The notes under the pieces were generated by a model. That model saw nothing but the letters and a program-made list of their open reading frames with translations. It was not told the DNA's origin and ran no database searches. From assembly GCA_002914845.1 (NCBI GenBank), contig JXTC01000019.1:470057-534056 (forward strand): a stretch of 64,000 bases of DNA. The letters are read 5' to 3'. Shown in pieces: positions 11,419-22,692 of the stretch (the stretch's first letter is position 1; every line of letters starts with the position of its first letter). A program made the translations under genes and the position numbers. The DNA comes from Trema orientale. Taxonomy: Eukaryota; Streptophyta; Magnoliopsida; Rosales; Cannabaceae.

Positions 11419-12564
11419 TTTCTTTTAGATAGATTAAAATTTGATATCCTTTTCCTTCTAACAAAGTTATCTAGATTTGCAAGGGATCATGTATTCTATG
11501 TGGTTTGAAGAAGAGCCATAAATTAGTTACTTTGTAACAAATAAATCTGATGGTTAAGGCTGGAAGAAGAATTGAAGAAACAGACGATTACTTCACCATG
11601 TAAGTCTACCGCATCAATCAATCTTCCCTCCTTTAACTTCTTTAGTTTGGAAATAAATCTGATTTTCATATTAAAACAATCATTGTGTCATTGAAACAAA
11701 TGTAATCTTACAACTTGACCGAAGGAAATTATATCTTGCTTTTTAAAAAGCCTTTCAAGATATTTTTATGGTTATGTTTGTGCAATTTGTTTATTTTTGT
11801 GGGGTTATGTTTTCCAGATTAATCAAGTTAAACAATAAATACAGATTTTGTTTCTAAATTTAATAACACTCTTTTAATCTAATTAATACTAATAAAATAT
11901 ATATCAATAATAATCTATCAATAATAATCTTACTCATATTAATAAATTCCATTAATAATTATAATAATAATAATAATATAACAATAATCAAAATAATAAT
12001 AGTAATAATTTTTCACATAATTCACTCAAAAAAAAAAAAAGAAAAAAACTCACATGATTTTACTTCCTTGGTTATTGTAAAATGGATGACGTTGACTGTT
12101 ATTTAATAACTTTATTTTAGTAATAATTTATCTTTTATTTTCAAAAATTAAAGCCTATACTTATGTTAAATCATAATTCATGATTTAAAAATAACAATAA
12201 TTAATGACCGATCTATTTTTCCTTAAAAAAAAAAACAAAAAGGGGACTATTTTACATATTTTCAACTCCTTTATCAATTTGAATTTTGAAAATTAACTAC
12301 CCTAATTTTCTCTACAAAAATCTCCCACCCTCTCCGAATGCCTTATCGTCAAATATAACTACAACCACGATCGTAATATCCATAACACTAAAAATTTTAT
12401 ATATTTGATACTACAGTAATAAATAATTAAATAAATGACCTCATAATATTTTCAAAAAAAAAAAATGATCACCTCACAATCGTAAATAACGTGTTATAAG
12501 CTGCATTCAGAACTAGATTAACTTCCAATAACCCCTTCGAATGGGGTGGTTGATACCGTTCATT
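11419..12564. other. AT-rich spacer, no gene seen
   Basis: Contains ATA/AAT-rich microsatellite stretches around 11940-12010. No coding or RNA feature recognised. Confidence 0.6.
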
Positions 12565-13392
12565 TCAAAAATCGTTTTCTTTCTCCAACTTCTGCTCTCT
12601 ATTTATTAACTTTGTTATTGTACTATTTTTAAAAGGTCTATAGTTAGAATATATAGTCAATAGAGCAAGCTCGCTATCACCGTCTTCTTTTTCACTTAGA
12701 GCCGATTCTAAGGTTACTTTAAGGGCAATAGTTTTGTCCTTTTTCTTGTGCTTGATACTCATCTCATATATTTGCAAGGATCCCATCAGTTCCTCAACCT
12801 TCATGGTGTCGAGGTTCTTGCTCTCTTCAATGGCTGTGAGCTTTGGTTGAAATCTATCAGGTAAAAATCGAAATATTTTTCTAATCATTTTAGTATCTAA
12901 AAAATATTTTCCAAGAGCAAAAGCCTCGTTAAAAATATCTTATAATTATGTAAAATTTTCAGATAAGGTTTCATCTTCTCTCGTTTTGAATTCCTCAAAT
13001 TTAGAGGATAAAATAACCAATTTGGTTCTTTTTATACCATCGATACCTTCAAAATGAGTTTGTAAAATGTCCCATGCTTCTTTAGCAAATTCACAATTTG
13101 TAATCATTTTTACTCGAGTTACATCTACTCCATTAAGAATAGAATGTAGAGCATTGGAATTGAAATTAGTAAGTTTGTCATCATCGAATGACCAATTAAA
13201 TGCATGTTTAGGAATACTCTTCCCTTCATTGTCCTTAGTAGTTGGAGGACTCCAACCAGTAAGAATGGATCTCCAAATTTTTTCATCAATAGCCCTGATG
13301 AATGCCTTCACGCGTGCTTTCTAATAAAAATAATTAGTGCCATTAAGTAGTGGAGAGCGTGAAATGGACTCACCTTCGACAAGAATTGACAT
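12565..13392 (-). pseudogene. Copia retrotransposon gag fragment
   Basis: One minus-strand frame from ATG 13392 runs through a UBN2-type Copia gag: an N-terminal LNGTNYF motif, then EAWDILQTHFEG and a later MGSLQIYE segment. At least three in-frame stops interrupt it, one of them TAG where the family has Trp (after NYFY). The zinc knuckle and all of pol are missing below 12565, so the element was truncated. The frame is otherwise unshifted. Confidence 0.85.
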
Positions 13393-13449
13393 ACCTGAAA
13401 TTAATGGTAAAAAATCTAGAAGATCTCACAAAATAAACTGTTAATGACC

Positions 13450-13462
13450 GGCTCTGATACTA
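13450..13462 (-). other. Initiator-Met tRNA-type primer-binding site
   Basis: The minus strand reads TAGTATCAGAGCC, one change from the usual plant Copia PBS TGGTATCAGAGC, placed just upstream of gag as expected. Confidence 0.7.
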
Positions 13463-14235
13463 AATATTACGACCATTTATCGAATATAATTAATCATGCA
13501 ATTAATTATGTATGGTGGTTATGCAGAAAAACATTCTATAGATATTGTAACACTAAAAAGTAAAAACTTAACACACAATATTTTTACTCGGTTCAACTAT
13601 CTCCCGATAATCTACATCCAAGGGGCCATGTCCAGAGAAATAAACTTATTAGTAAAGAATAACGTGAGTACAAATACAAATCAAATTTAAGACTCCCTTT
13701 TTTAAATATTGCAACATGCCAGTACTCCTTCATTAATCCGTCTAGCAAGCTCTCCTCGACTTGATGTGATTCCTTCTGTCTGAACTCCCTTCAGATTTCA
13801 CGAAATATGCCTTCTCCCGAAGACTTGTTGCACTTGTCCCGAAGCGCTCTCACGACTAAGAATCCCTCTTAGTTTAACAATACAAAATATAGATAAATTT
13901 AACAAAGTATTGCTCTAATGGCAATCACAAACATATTTGGCACACTTAGGACTCTAACTTAGACTCCTATATATAGTGCTTGACGTCTTCTAATCTTTGG
14001 AAATCTGCAAGACACGTTATAATCATCATACATGCTGATTAGAATCTAATTAGATCAGTCAAAGATAAGATTTTCGTAATCAAGACTGATTTATGATTGT
14101 TGCTGATTCTGCACAGTAATGTTACAACATCGGCCCTATCTAAAATAGCTAGATTTATAACCTTCCAAAGAAAATGTTGATTTGTTACCTGAAATAACAA
14201 TTTTGGTTTTTCATACAAATCAATCAAATAAAGAG
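13463..14235 (-). repeat. Degenerate LTR-like sequence of the gag element
   Basis: Lies where the 5' LTR of the minus-strand Copia remnant should be. No intact TG end is found. A motif like AGTAATGTTACAACATC near 14113-14129 recurs in similar form near 14680-14697 in the next LTR, suggesting related LTRs. Confidence 0.4.
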
Positions 14236-15703
14236 TGTTCACACACAATAAGTATCAGCTAAGTATAAATAAGGAAACGACAACTCAAGAGATAAGGATT
14301 TACACTTTAATACTATAAGACAGTTTCCATAGAAATACAAGCTGTCAAAGCAATCAGATAAAATTAGCCCAGTAATTATAATCTGATTGATTAGAATTAG
14401 AATTGATTATTCCTAGAAATATTAATCAATTAATATTAGCAATCACATAATGATCAATCTTCATTAAAACACGCCTAAATAAGAAAGAAATATGTAAATA
14501 TAATTTCCTACAAGACAAACATCAATCACTGATATTTCTGATCAAAACACAACTAATTGAACAAAAATTCAATCATATGACAGCTGTAAAATTCAGATAG
14601 ACACGTTCAAAAATGTTATATCAAATATTCCAGTGATGTTGCAACATCAACCTAGAATCACTGTCAGTTAACACAGACAGTAATGTTGTAACATCTCAAA
14701 TAACAATGGATTTTGCTCTTTTAGGTATTTATATAAATACTATTAGTAAAGAGGACACTCCACTAAAGGCCTGATATTGCACTCTTAGACTAAATATCAT
14801 GTCTTTTATAGAGATTTAATCAACTAGCTTTGATTAACTGATCTATCTAGCATATTCTATACCACATGTAAAATCCCTATACAATGTCGTAGTTGGATAG
14901 GTGAAATTACCGTAATACCCCTCCAACACATATTTACGTTTAAGTTATCATCTTTCTATTAAGGAATAATGTTGTCGATAATTTTGATCTCAATGGTCAT
15001 TAAGACAAAATTATCAACCAGTTCATAAAGTAAATACTAAGATCTTAGATTTAATTATTCTATGAATCTTAAAAGACCCTAAAGTGACATTAATATATAG
15101 TGTCCTTAACTATTTAGTATTCCCGTTAATTTATAAGCCATAACCTCCAATATGCCAGAGTTTGCGTCTAATTTCACAAAGGCTACTCTGTTAACAAATC
15201 AAAATGTTACAACCCATGAAAGTAAGTCCAATCAAACATCAAGGATTAAGATCTATATGCTAAGAGCTAGTTTGAAAAATTGAGTTGCGATACTTCAATT
15301 CTTTATATCGCCTAGTACAGTTTAATACACATAAATTATTTTTATTGTACTAGTGTTTCTATCAGAAGTCAAACACTTCAATGATTTGAGACACATCATT
15401 TCCGTTAAGATAGACAAACACTATAACCTATAATAAATAAAGTATTCCATCTTTATTTACAGTTGTGAAATAGTTGAGCTAGTTAATTTAGACTTAGATA
15501 AAGAAACAAATCTTCATATAATTAACACTTAATTATGTTTGTTTCTTTATACACAAATAAAATCATGGAATCTTTTTCAGATAAATAAACTATTCAACTG
15601 AGACAGATTAATCTAGAAAATATCATAATTATATATAAGAGAAAGTTATTTACATTAGAAGAGTAAAATTAGAAATCTGCTTTTTAGGACAAATATCCCA
15701 ACA
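14236..15703 (-). mobile_element. Candidate solo LTR with TSD AAGAG
   Basis: On the minus strand it begins TGTTGGGATATTTGTCC and ends TGTGTGAACA, giving TGTT...AACA ends. AAGAG flanks it at 14231-14235 and 15704-15708. There is no coding sequence. It sits directly against the cathepsin-derived fragment. The alternative is a longer LTR (13463-15703) belonging to the gag remnant. Confidence 0.5.
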
Positions 15704-15708
15704 AAGAG

Positions 15709-15835
15709 TTTACAAATACATAACTGGGGAGCAAACGGGAGGTCATGATGTTAAGCTGATTAGGGAGGTCAGGACTACAGGGTATTTGATATACTCTAAA
15801 TCTCACTTTCTAAGCTAAAAATGCTGTGAGGTGAC
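15709..15835 (+). pseudogene. Fragment of cathepsin B gene (exon 9 plus intron)
   Basis: The plus strand from about 15709 matches cathepsin exon 9 from the VYKHITG codons on, including GGTCATG(C/A)TGTTAAGC around the catalytic His. It then passes without a break into the following intron (GTATTTGATAT, later AAGCTAA(A/G)AATGCTGTGAG). The middle of the exon (the WGTSDDG region) is deleted. The His codon reads GGTCATGAT, so the neighbouring Ala became Asp. Intron retention shows DNA-level copying, not a processed mRNA copy. Confidence 0.85.
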
Positions 15836-18437
15836 CAATTGTTAGGCTCTTACAACTTCAGTGATAAGAGAAAGGGCCAGAGTATTCTGGCTCACTCGCA
15901 TAGCTAGAGGGGGCAGATCGCCTTCTACTTCTTTTCAAAAGGTCCCACTTGTGTGGGACTCTCCTCTCACATATATGTAATTGGATATTTTCTTTCTCTC
16001 TTATTGCCTTTTTTTATTTTTAAATAAAGATAAATTATTCTAATTAAGAATTTAATTATAATAAGATTTCTCAGTAATTTGGGTAGGAATGGGAGCTTAC
16101 AAATTCTTTACTATATAAATGAGTGGTGAAGCTAGTAGATTAACAATAAGCTTTTCATTAGTTGGCAATTGGCTCAAAATACTAGATAAAGTTTTTGAGA
16201 GAAAAGTGAGAAAGTGCCAGGATTTTGTGATCCTAGCAAAGAGAATTAATTGGCATTAATTTGTTGGCATTCATAGGAGATTTTAGACAAAGAAACCATA
16301 CTCCATAATAATCAAATTTCATGTCAAGATCTAATGGCTTAGAGCAAGGTAATCTTTATCTTTTATATAAATGATATTCAATATTGTTAAATTAGGTCTT
16401 GTGTGAAGGAAGATAGTTAAACAAATCTATTTTTATTTTATTATTTCATTGTGTACTTCTAAAAATTTTAAAGGTTGTTTTCTCTACAACAATGACATTC
16501 TCAGACTCTAATTTGTTTTTATGTATACTTCTTCATATATACAAATATATGTATGCAATTTATTTTCTTTAGTTGAGATATTTGAATCTGTTGGTTCAAT
16601 TTAGTTTGGCACCTTATGATCCTTTTGGGTTGTAATGAACATTTTATGAAATTTCAGTTTTATTCCTTCAAGTCTTGTGTTTTTCTTTAATGTGTAATCA
16701 ATTAAGAAGATTTTTAAGACATTCATCAGCTCAGCAACTGAAGATATCATTTCATCAGCTCGACATCTAAAGTTACCATTAATTGGTTTCAATGGCTATG
16801 TGATGTCCTTTTGTCATAAAATGTGGTCAACATATCTTGTTTGTAGGATTAAAACTTGCATGATTGTTTTGTATATAACTACTTTTATATCGTGTAAATC
16901 TGTTACATCTGGATTTCACGTTGTTTTGCCAATATGGCATCTTTATATTTTAGATGTAAAGCTTAATGTTGAGTTTGTTTCATCAGAGTCTCAGCTTGTA
17001 TTATCGATGGCATCTTTACATTTTAGATGTAAAGTATAGTATTGATTTTGTCTCATTAGAGTCTCAACTTATCTTGTTAAGATGGCTCCTTTAGTTTTCG
17101 TCCTTATATGTAACCAGTATTGTTATCTTGTGCTTTCCTATATATAGGAAGGTTCATTCCTGATGAAATCACATCTCTAATGCATAATTACTAATATTTT
17201 CTCATAGACTCTTGCTTGGAGAGCAAGGAGAAATTTCTTAGAGTTTGTGTGCATTTAGCTCTAAGTTTTCTTACTCATTGAGTCTAGCCATTGAATCTTT
17301 TTAGTGGAAAGACCAATGGTGACCTGATTGGAAGAGGAATCTTGTGTGTTCTTGCTAGAGCTTGAAAGCTCGATTGTAGCTGGAACTGAAAGGATTTCAG
17401 CGATTTGAAGAGTAATTCTCACGGAGGAAGTGGAATTACTAACCGGCAACAACTAGAAGGGAGTTCTAGATTTCTTGTATAAGATCTTATTTGTAATTCT
17501 TTTATGCTTCTAGTAGATTATTACTAAATTGGACTTGGTCCCGTGAATGTATACAACTTGGTTGTGCTGAACCACGATAAAATTCGTATGTCTGATCCCT
17601 TTTACTTCATTTTTTATTTCACTTATTGCATTTAATTTCTACAAATATATATAGAAATGTGAAAATCGTGTTAAAACAAAAGACTAACCTGACTTAACGA
17701 AATCAAATATGTTTTGGTATTTTTTTTTATTTTGTAACTAAGAGAAAATATACATCAGTTAGATTTTTTCAATTTTGTCAATGCTTTTTGCAGTGGTGGT
17801 CATTTTTATATTTTGGCGACATCAGTGTTTGCCATATTTAAGGTTTGATGAAACAATTTTTAAATTTAAACCAATTCCAAATATCACTCTTCTCTTTTTT
17901 TGTTCGGTTCTTTTCGATTAAATTTTTTATTCCACTGACAGTAATTACAACAATAGCAACAACAATAACAACAATAATAATATTAATAATAATAATGATA
18001 ATAATAATAGTAATAAGTTTTAGAGAATAATTTGAACATTCTTAGGTTTTAAAGAAGTTCTCATATTGTAATGGAACTTCTTTGCTAATTCCAATCAAAT
18101 TCTTTTTTGTGAGGGACAACTTTACTTTCTAGCAAAATAAGGTAGGAAAACAAAGACTAGTTACCAGTTATATAGCAGCTAAAATAGTTACTAGTTACCA
18201 GTAATATACCAGTTATAAATACTTTTGATTAATAGTTACCAGTACTCAAAAATTAGTTACCGGTTACTATTTTGAAAGATAGCAGTTTTCTAAATATTTT
18301 TAAGAAAATGATATTTGTCTAATAAAAACCATACTGGATCTAAAAAACCAAAGACCACCATATTTTATATTTTTTTTTTCCTAAAAACGCGGCATAAGGC
18401 TTAATTTTCACATATTTATATATATATATATATGTAT
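15836..18437. other. Transposon-derived spacer, no gene
   Basis: Contains a perfect hairpin GTCCCAC-TTGT-GTGGGAC at 15942-15959. A 74-bp two-copy repeat starts at 16934 and 17008 (TGGCATCTTTA). LTR-like sequence with a TATA-like CTATATATAGG lies near 17138-17149, and a downstream tract reaches about 17600. An (AAC/AAT)n trinucleotide run spans about 17945-18010. Repeated GTTACCAGT motifs occur at 18160-18260. No boundaries could be fixed. Confidence 0.5.
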
Positions 18438-18682
18438 GGACACTAATCCGGTAGGTATTTTTTTTACCTATATATAGGTATCATTTTGGCCAATGAAAAT
18501 TTATCATGCACATTTTTTATAATAAAAAATAAGAGAGAGAAATAGCATTAATAATGTACGTTTTTTCATGCACCTCATTATAGCCGTTGAATCACCATTA
18601 AATGATGATCTAATGACTAAAAAAAAACATCTACAGATAGGTTAAAAAAATAATAATAATAATAACTATTGGATTGGCAACT
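18438..18682. mobile_element. Short non-autonomous element in a (TA)n tract
   Basis: Starts GGACAC, then GGTAGGTATTTT, and ends ATTGGCAAC. It is flanked by TATATA repeats on both sides. It is related to the 143-bp element at 55061-55203, which lies in a (TA)n tract too. Resembles in habit the rice micron elements that target TA microsatellites. Relation inferred from habit, not sequence. Confidence 0.55.
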
Positions 18683-19249
18683 TATATATATAAAAATAAA
18701 AATCCCCTAAAGCCCAAGCCCAATTCGTCAAACCTAAGTCCAATCTAAGCCTCACTTTCCAAATCACATAAACTAAATAATATAGAAAATGTATGTATAG
18801 TTTAGTTCAATTTCTTTTAACCATTTTAGATTATGTGATTTGGAAATAAACATAAACATTAATATATGCGGTTTGGCACACTAAACTTGAAGTAAAATTG
18901 ACCAAACTGCTTCATGAATATCTCTAACTTTCAGCTTAATAATAATAATTGCTACCTTATTTTTTGTCTGGTTATTTCCTAGGAAGCTTTTAAATATAAT
19001 ATATTTTTAGTGTGGTTTATTTATAGTCCCACATCATTGGGAAAAGAAAATTTGGACCCTTAAACTCCAATAAGAAGGTACTATCAAAATTTTGTGAATC
19101 ACCTTAATTATGCTTCTTGTTTTTATCTAATTTAGCTATGTTTCTAGTATTTATATAATCTAGCTTAAAACCTCCCTTCTAATTGAGGTAAGCCCAACTT
19201 AAAACCGTCGAAAAATAATAAGACCATAACATCACTATATAAGACATCT

Positions 19250-19440
19250 CTCGCCACGCACATTAATGTGCGTAGAAGGATAGCGGTTAATTATCTCTCA
19301 CCACGCACATTAATGTGCGTAGAAGGATAACGTCATTAACTGTTACCATCTAACAATGTGCGTAGAAAGATAACGTCACTAATTGTTACCATCTAACAAT
19401 GTGTGTAGAAAGACAACGTCACTAACTGTTTTATCTATTA
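19250..19440. repeat. Palindrome-bearing tandem array, unit 1 only
   Basis: A perfect 18-nt palindrome ACGCACATTAATGTGCGT occurs at 19256-19273 and 19303-19320. It runs into a 43-bp direct repeat whose AATGTG starts fall at 19312, 19355 and 19398, and which carries half of the palindrome. The corresponding place in unit 2 (about 43260) lacks it. Confidence 0.85.
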
Positions 19441-19714
19441 AACAAGAGGCGCTGATATTTTTTTGTATATATTTATTTCTTTGTTTTTTTAAATGAATAA
19501 AAGATAATTTTCTTTTTGAAGGACTAATTGCTAGGGAGCTAACCAATAATTAGTATTGCTACTGAGTACTGACATATTTCTGACTACCCAACAAATTACG
19601 AGTTATTTGTTTTAATAAAAAGTCTCATTTTGATCTCATTATATAATACTTATATGATGATTCATATTGCAACAGAAAACAATCCTTGTTTTCATAACAT
19701 GAGATTATTCATCT

Positions 19715-20965
19715 TTATGAATCCATGTAATACTCACAATCAATTTTTTGGATGTATAATCTTTTCGTATCGATGTCGTATCCCATATTGTAGTGTTGCT
19801 GAGCCATCAATCCAATTATCGTTATCTCCGTAGAAACGCTTGGTGACATAGCTAAGCAAAATGACTTATTGCCCCATCTCCCTTTTCTAAACAAACTACA
19901 TGGTTCCAATTCCAAAGCTACACTGTTAGCAAACTGGAATATGAAAACTGGAAACCCTTCAAGGTCTGTTTCCACATAACACAATTCAGTGTTTTCATGA
20001 TAAACCGAAATTTCTCTCAGCCCTAGTCCTTCTAAAATGCTTCGAAGCTTCTTTCGAATTACTGCAAAATAATTATTAGCCAACCTCGTGATTACTGTTC
20101 CTGTGTCGATCACTGCGGTGTGCTGACTAATAGCAAGCCTTTCACCTACTATACTAATAGATTCAAGAGAAACTCAATAAACACCGCCAACCTCCATAGG
20201 GATTGAATCTCTTCAAACTCTATTCCACCACCAAAGCGAAGCTGGCTTTAAGGATAGTTAGGATCGTTTATATCTCCTACACAATAAGAGAACTTTGACC
20301 CTAATTTCTTCACCAAATATTCACTATGATAGCCAAGCCCAAATACCCCATTAAATCTTGTATCGTTGACTATGCTGTGCTCACTTTCATTAGCACAACC
20401 AAACATAACGTCAGATATTACCCTCGTTCCTTCATCTGATGTTCCTAAGATGAGTCGTTCAGTGGCAAATACTCCACTAGCTTCCGGTCCTATAGCGTAT
20501 CCTTGACGAAATGGACATGGGGCAGGAGGCATGCACTCGTGAGGTAGAGCAGTTCTGCATCGAGTAATATTGCATGGCAATTCTGCGTACGTGGTGGAAC
20601 GGGAGGGATTGAAAACCAAACTAGTAATCTCTTTACAACCTTGGCATGGATAGCAAAGAAGCCATAGATGGGCACTGCCTATGTTGAGCACAGCTAGTTG
20701 CCGGAGATGTGGCTGGCCGATGGTAAAATTTACGAAAATCAATCTGCCATTGACTGGAGAAAGATCAAATAGGAAATCATCGTTGTAGCCTTTTGGTTTG
20801 AGGTGGTAGATCGTTTCTGGAGAGGACTAAGTTGCTATGAATAAGGTTTAGAACAAGCGGTTTTGGTTTAATAACTGAAGTTCTTGACGTGGTCACCATT
20901 GATGGAAAAAGCGTGGTAAGAAATAGGAGGAGGGGAAATGAGACTCTGGTAGATGGAACTTCCAT
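19715..20965 (-). pseudogene. Aspartic protease pseudogene A (CDR1/nepenthesin-like)
   Basis: ATG at 20965 starts a signal peptide (FPLLLFLTTLF). It is followed by a pro-region, the N-lobe with Cys-rich CYPCQGC insert typical of plant atypical aspartic proteases, an FGC motif and the C-lobe with IDTG. Lesions: a 2-bp deletion near 20797-20800 shifts the frame compared with copy B; the first catalytic motif DTGS has become NIGS (Asn codon 20683-20685); a TAA interrupts at about 20248-20250 after NYP; further frame breaks occur at 20120-20240. The second Asp is intact. The stop after the C-terminal DCEYYMDS is at 19715-19717. No function expected. Confidence 0.9.
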
Positions 20966-21093
20966 AGCAAGGATGATGGGTAGAAAATCTCTTGTAAAAG
21001 TACCGATTTGTGTTTGCCAAAATTGAATGCTTGTTTTAAATTTTGTATTGTTCAAAAAGAGAATCATTAAGCAAACAGTAAATTACTTATAAA

Positions 21094-21378
21094 ATATATG
21101 ACAAACTGTGTGACATTGACTGTATACACAACTAAATTAAAGTGTATGACCTAATCAATAAATACAATGGCATCAAACAATCAAATATATATGACATATT
21201 GTGTGACATTGACTGTATACACAACTAAATTAAAGTGTATGACTTAATCAATAAATACAATGGCATCAAACAATCAAATATATATGACATATTGTGTGAC
21301 ATTTACTGTATACACAACTAAAATTAAAGTGTATGACTTAATCAATAAATACAATGGCATCAAACAATCAAATATATA
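21094..21378. repeat. 93-bp tandem repeat, three copies
   Basis: GTGTGACATT anchors occur at 21108, 21201 and 21294, an exact 93-bp period. It lies upstream of pseudogene A. Unit 2 has two copies only. Confidence 0.9.
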
Positions 21379-22692
21379 TGTATCTATAAAACCTATTACC
21401 AACTTGGAAAAATTTGTTAAAGTCGTCTCAAAACTTGTTGATGGATAGGTAACAGTATTGCGTAAGATTGTTCGTTAGAACTAGCTATAATTAGCACTAA
21501 CCAACACAAAAAAAATAATAAAAACTTAGCTATTAACATTTCATCAATAGAAGCGTGTTTAACTTAACTTTCAGTTTTGTGAGGCCATGAATTTGGAGGG
21601 AGGTAAGGGACTAAAAAAAAATGGATAGACTTTTTTCTTTTAAGGATAATGACATTAAATTAATACCTTTACTGATTCATATTTAGGTGAACTACAAAAA
21701 ATAACCCTAATTTGAGTGTTTTGCAATTTAAATCTGAAGTTTGGACCATGCAAAATAATATTTTAAAGTTAAGAATTTCTGAAAATTAATACCCTGGACT
21801 GACTTTTTGACTAATTTTAGTAATGAAAAAATAATAACATTCTCCATTAAAATTGGATTAATCCTATTATTCTTCTTAATTTTAAGAATATTATTGTCCT
21901 TTATCAGTTTAAGTTATTCAAAAAGTCAGTTCAGGATATTAACTATAAAAATTTCTTAATCTCATTGTATAATTTTGCAGACTCCAAATTTTAGGATTTA
22001 AGTTGCAGAGTACCCCAAATCTTAGGGGTTATTTTTTTATTTTTTTTTTTTGCATTTTACCCTTCATATTTTTGTAATAGTTACCTTGTAAAAAGTAACT
22101 TAACTTTTAAAACCTGCAAAATAATACTTGACATTTAAGATCTTGCAAATTTTTGCCCTGAGTGAGTTATAGAAAAAATCACTAAATTCTGGAAAAAAAA
22201 AAGAAAAAAAACTCATTGAAAAAATTCTGAAAGAAAAGAAGAAGAAGAAGAAGAAGCTAATGAGCATAAAAAATAGAAAGCTAAATATCATAACTTTATT
22301 CTCCCAAAAAAAAAATTACTTAATTTCCTACAAAAATGAGAAATACAAATTATGAAATTCATTTATTGCCAATTTTTGAAGAAATGTCATAACTATAAGT
22401 AAGAACAAGCTTAAACACAAGTGGAAATATTGTGGAACTGCACTCTATCCAAAAAGAGTGCCAATTATTACATCAAACCAAAATTATCAATTCATACTCC
22501 AATTATTACATCAAGCCAAAATTATCAATTCATACTCCGGAGTACGTATAGGAATTAGCTTGAACTAGATCAGTAAAAGTAAGCACTTCTAATAAGGAAA
22601 GCAATCTTTCACAAGGCGGAGAAAAGAATGTTATTTGGCATCACAGGCTAGTAGAGGCATGGAATCCACAAACAAATTTCACATGTAAGTCT

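Noticed and set aside
13463..15703. A single 2.2-kb 5' LTR for the Copia gag remnant
   Set aside because: The internal TGTT...AACA unit with matching AAGAG flanks is better supported, though the longer LTR cannot be excluded.
19312..19440. CRISPR-like look of the 43-bp repeats
   Set aside because: Repeats are contiguous without unique spacers, and the genome is a plant. Plain tandem repeats.
20490..20675. Overlapping frames on the minus strand of the protease copies
   Set aside because: Out-of-frame shadows of the pseudogene; the same shadow appears in unit 2 (44328-44513).
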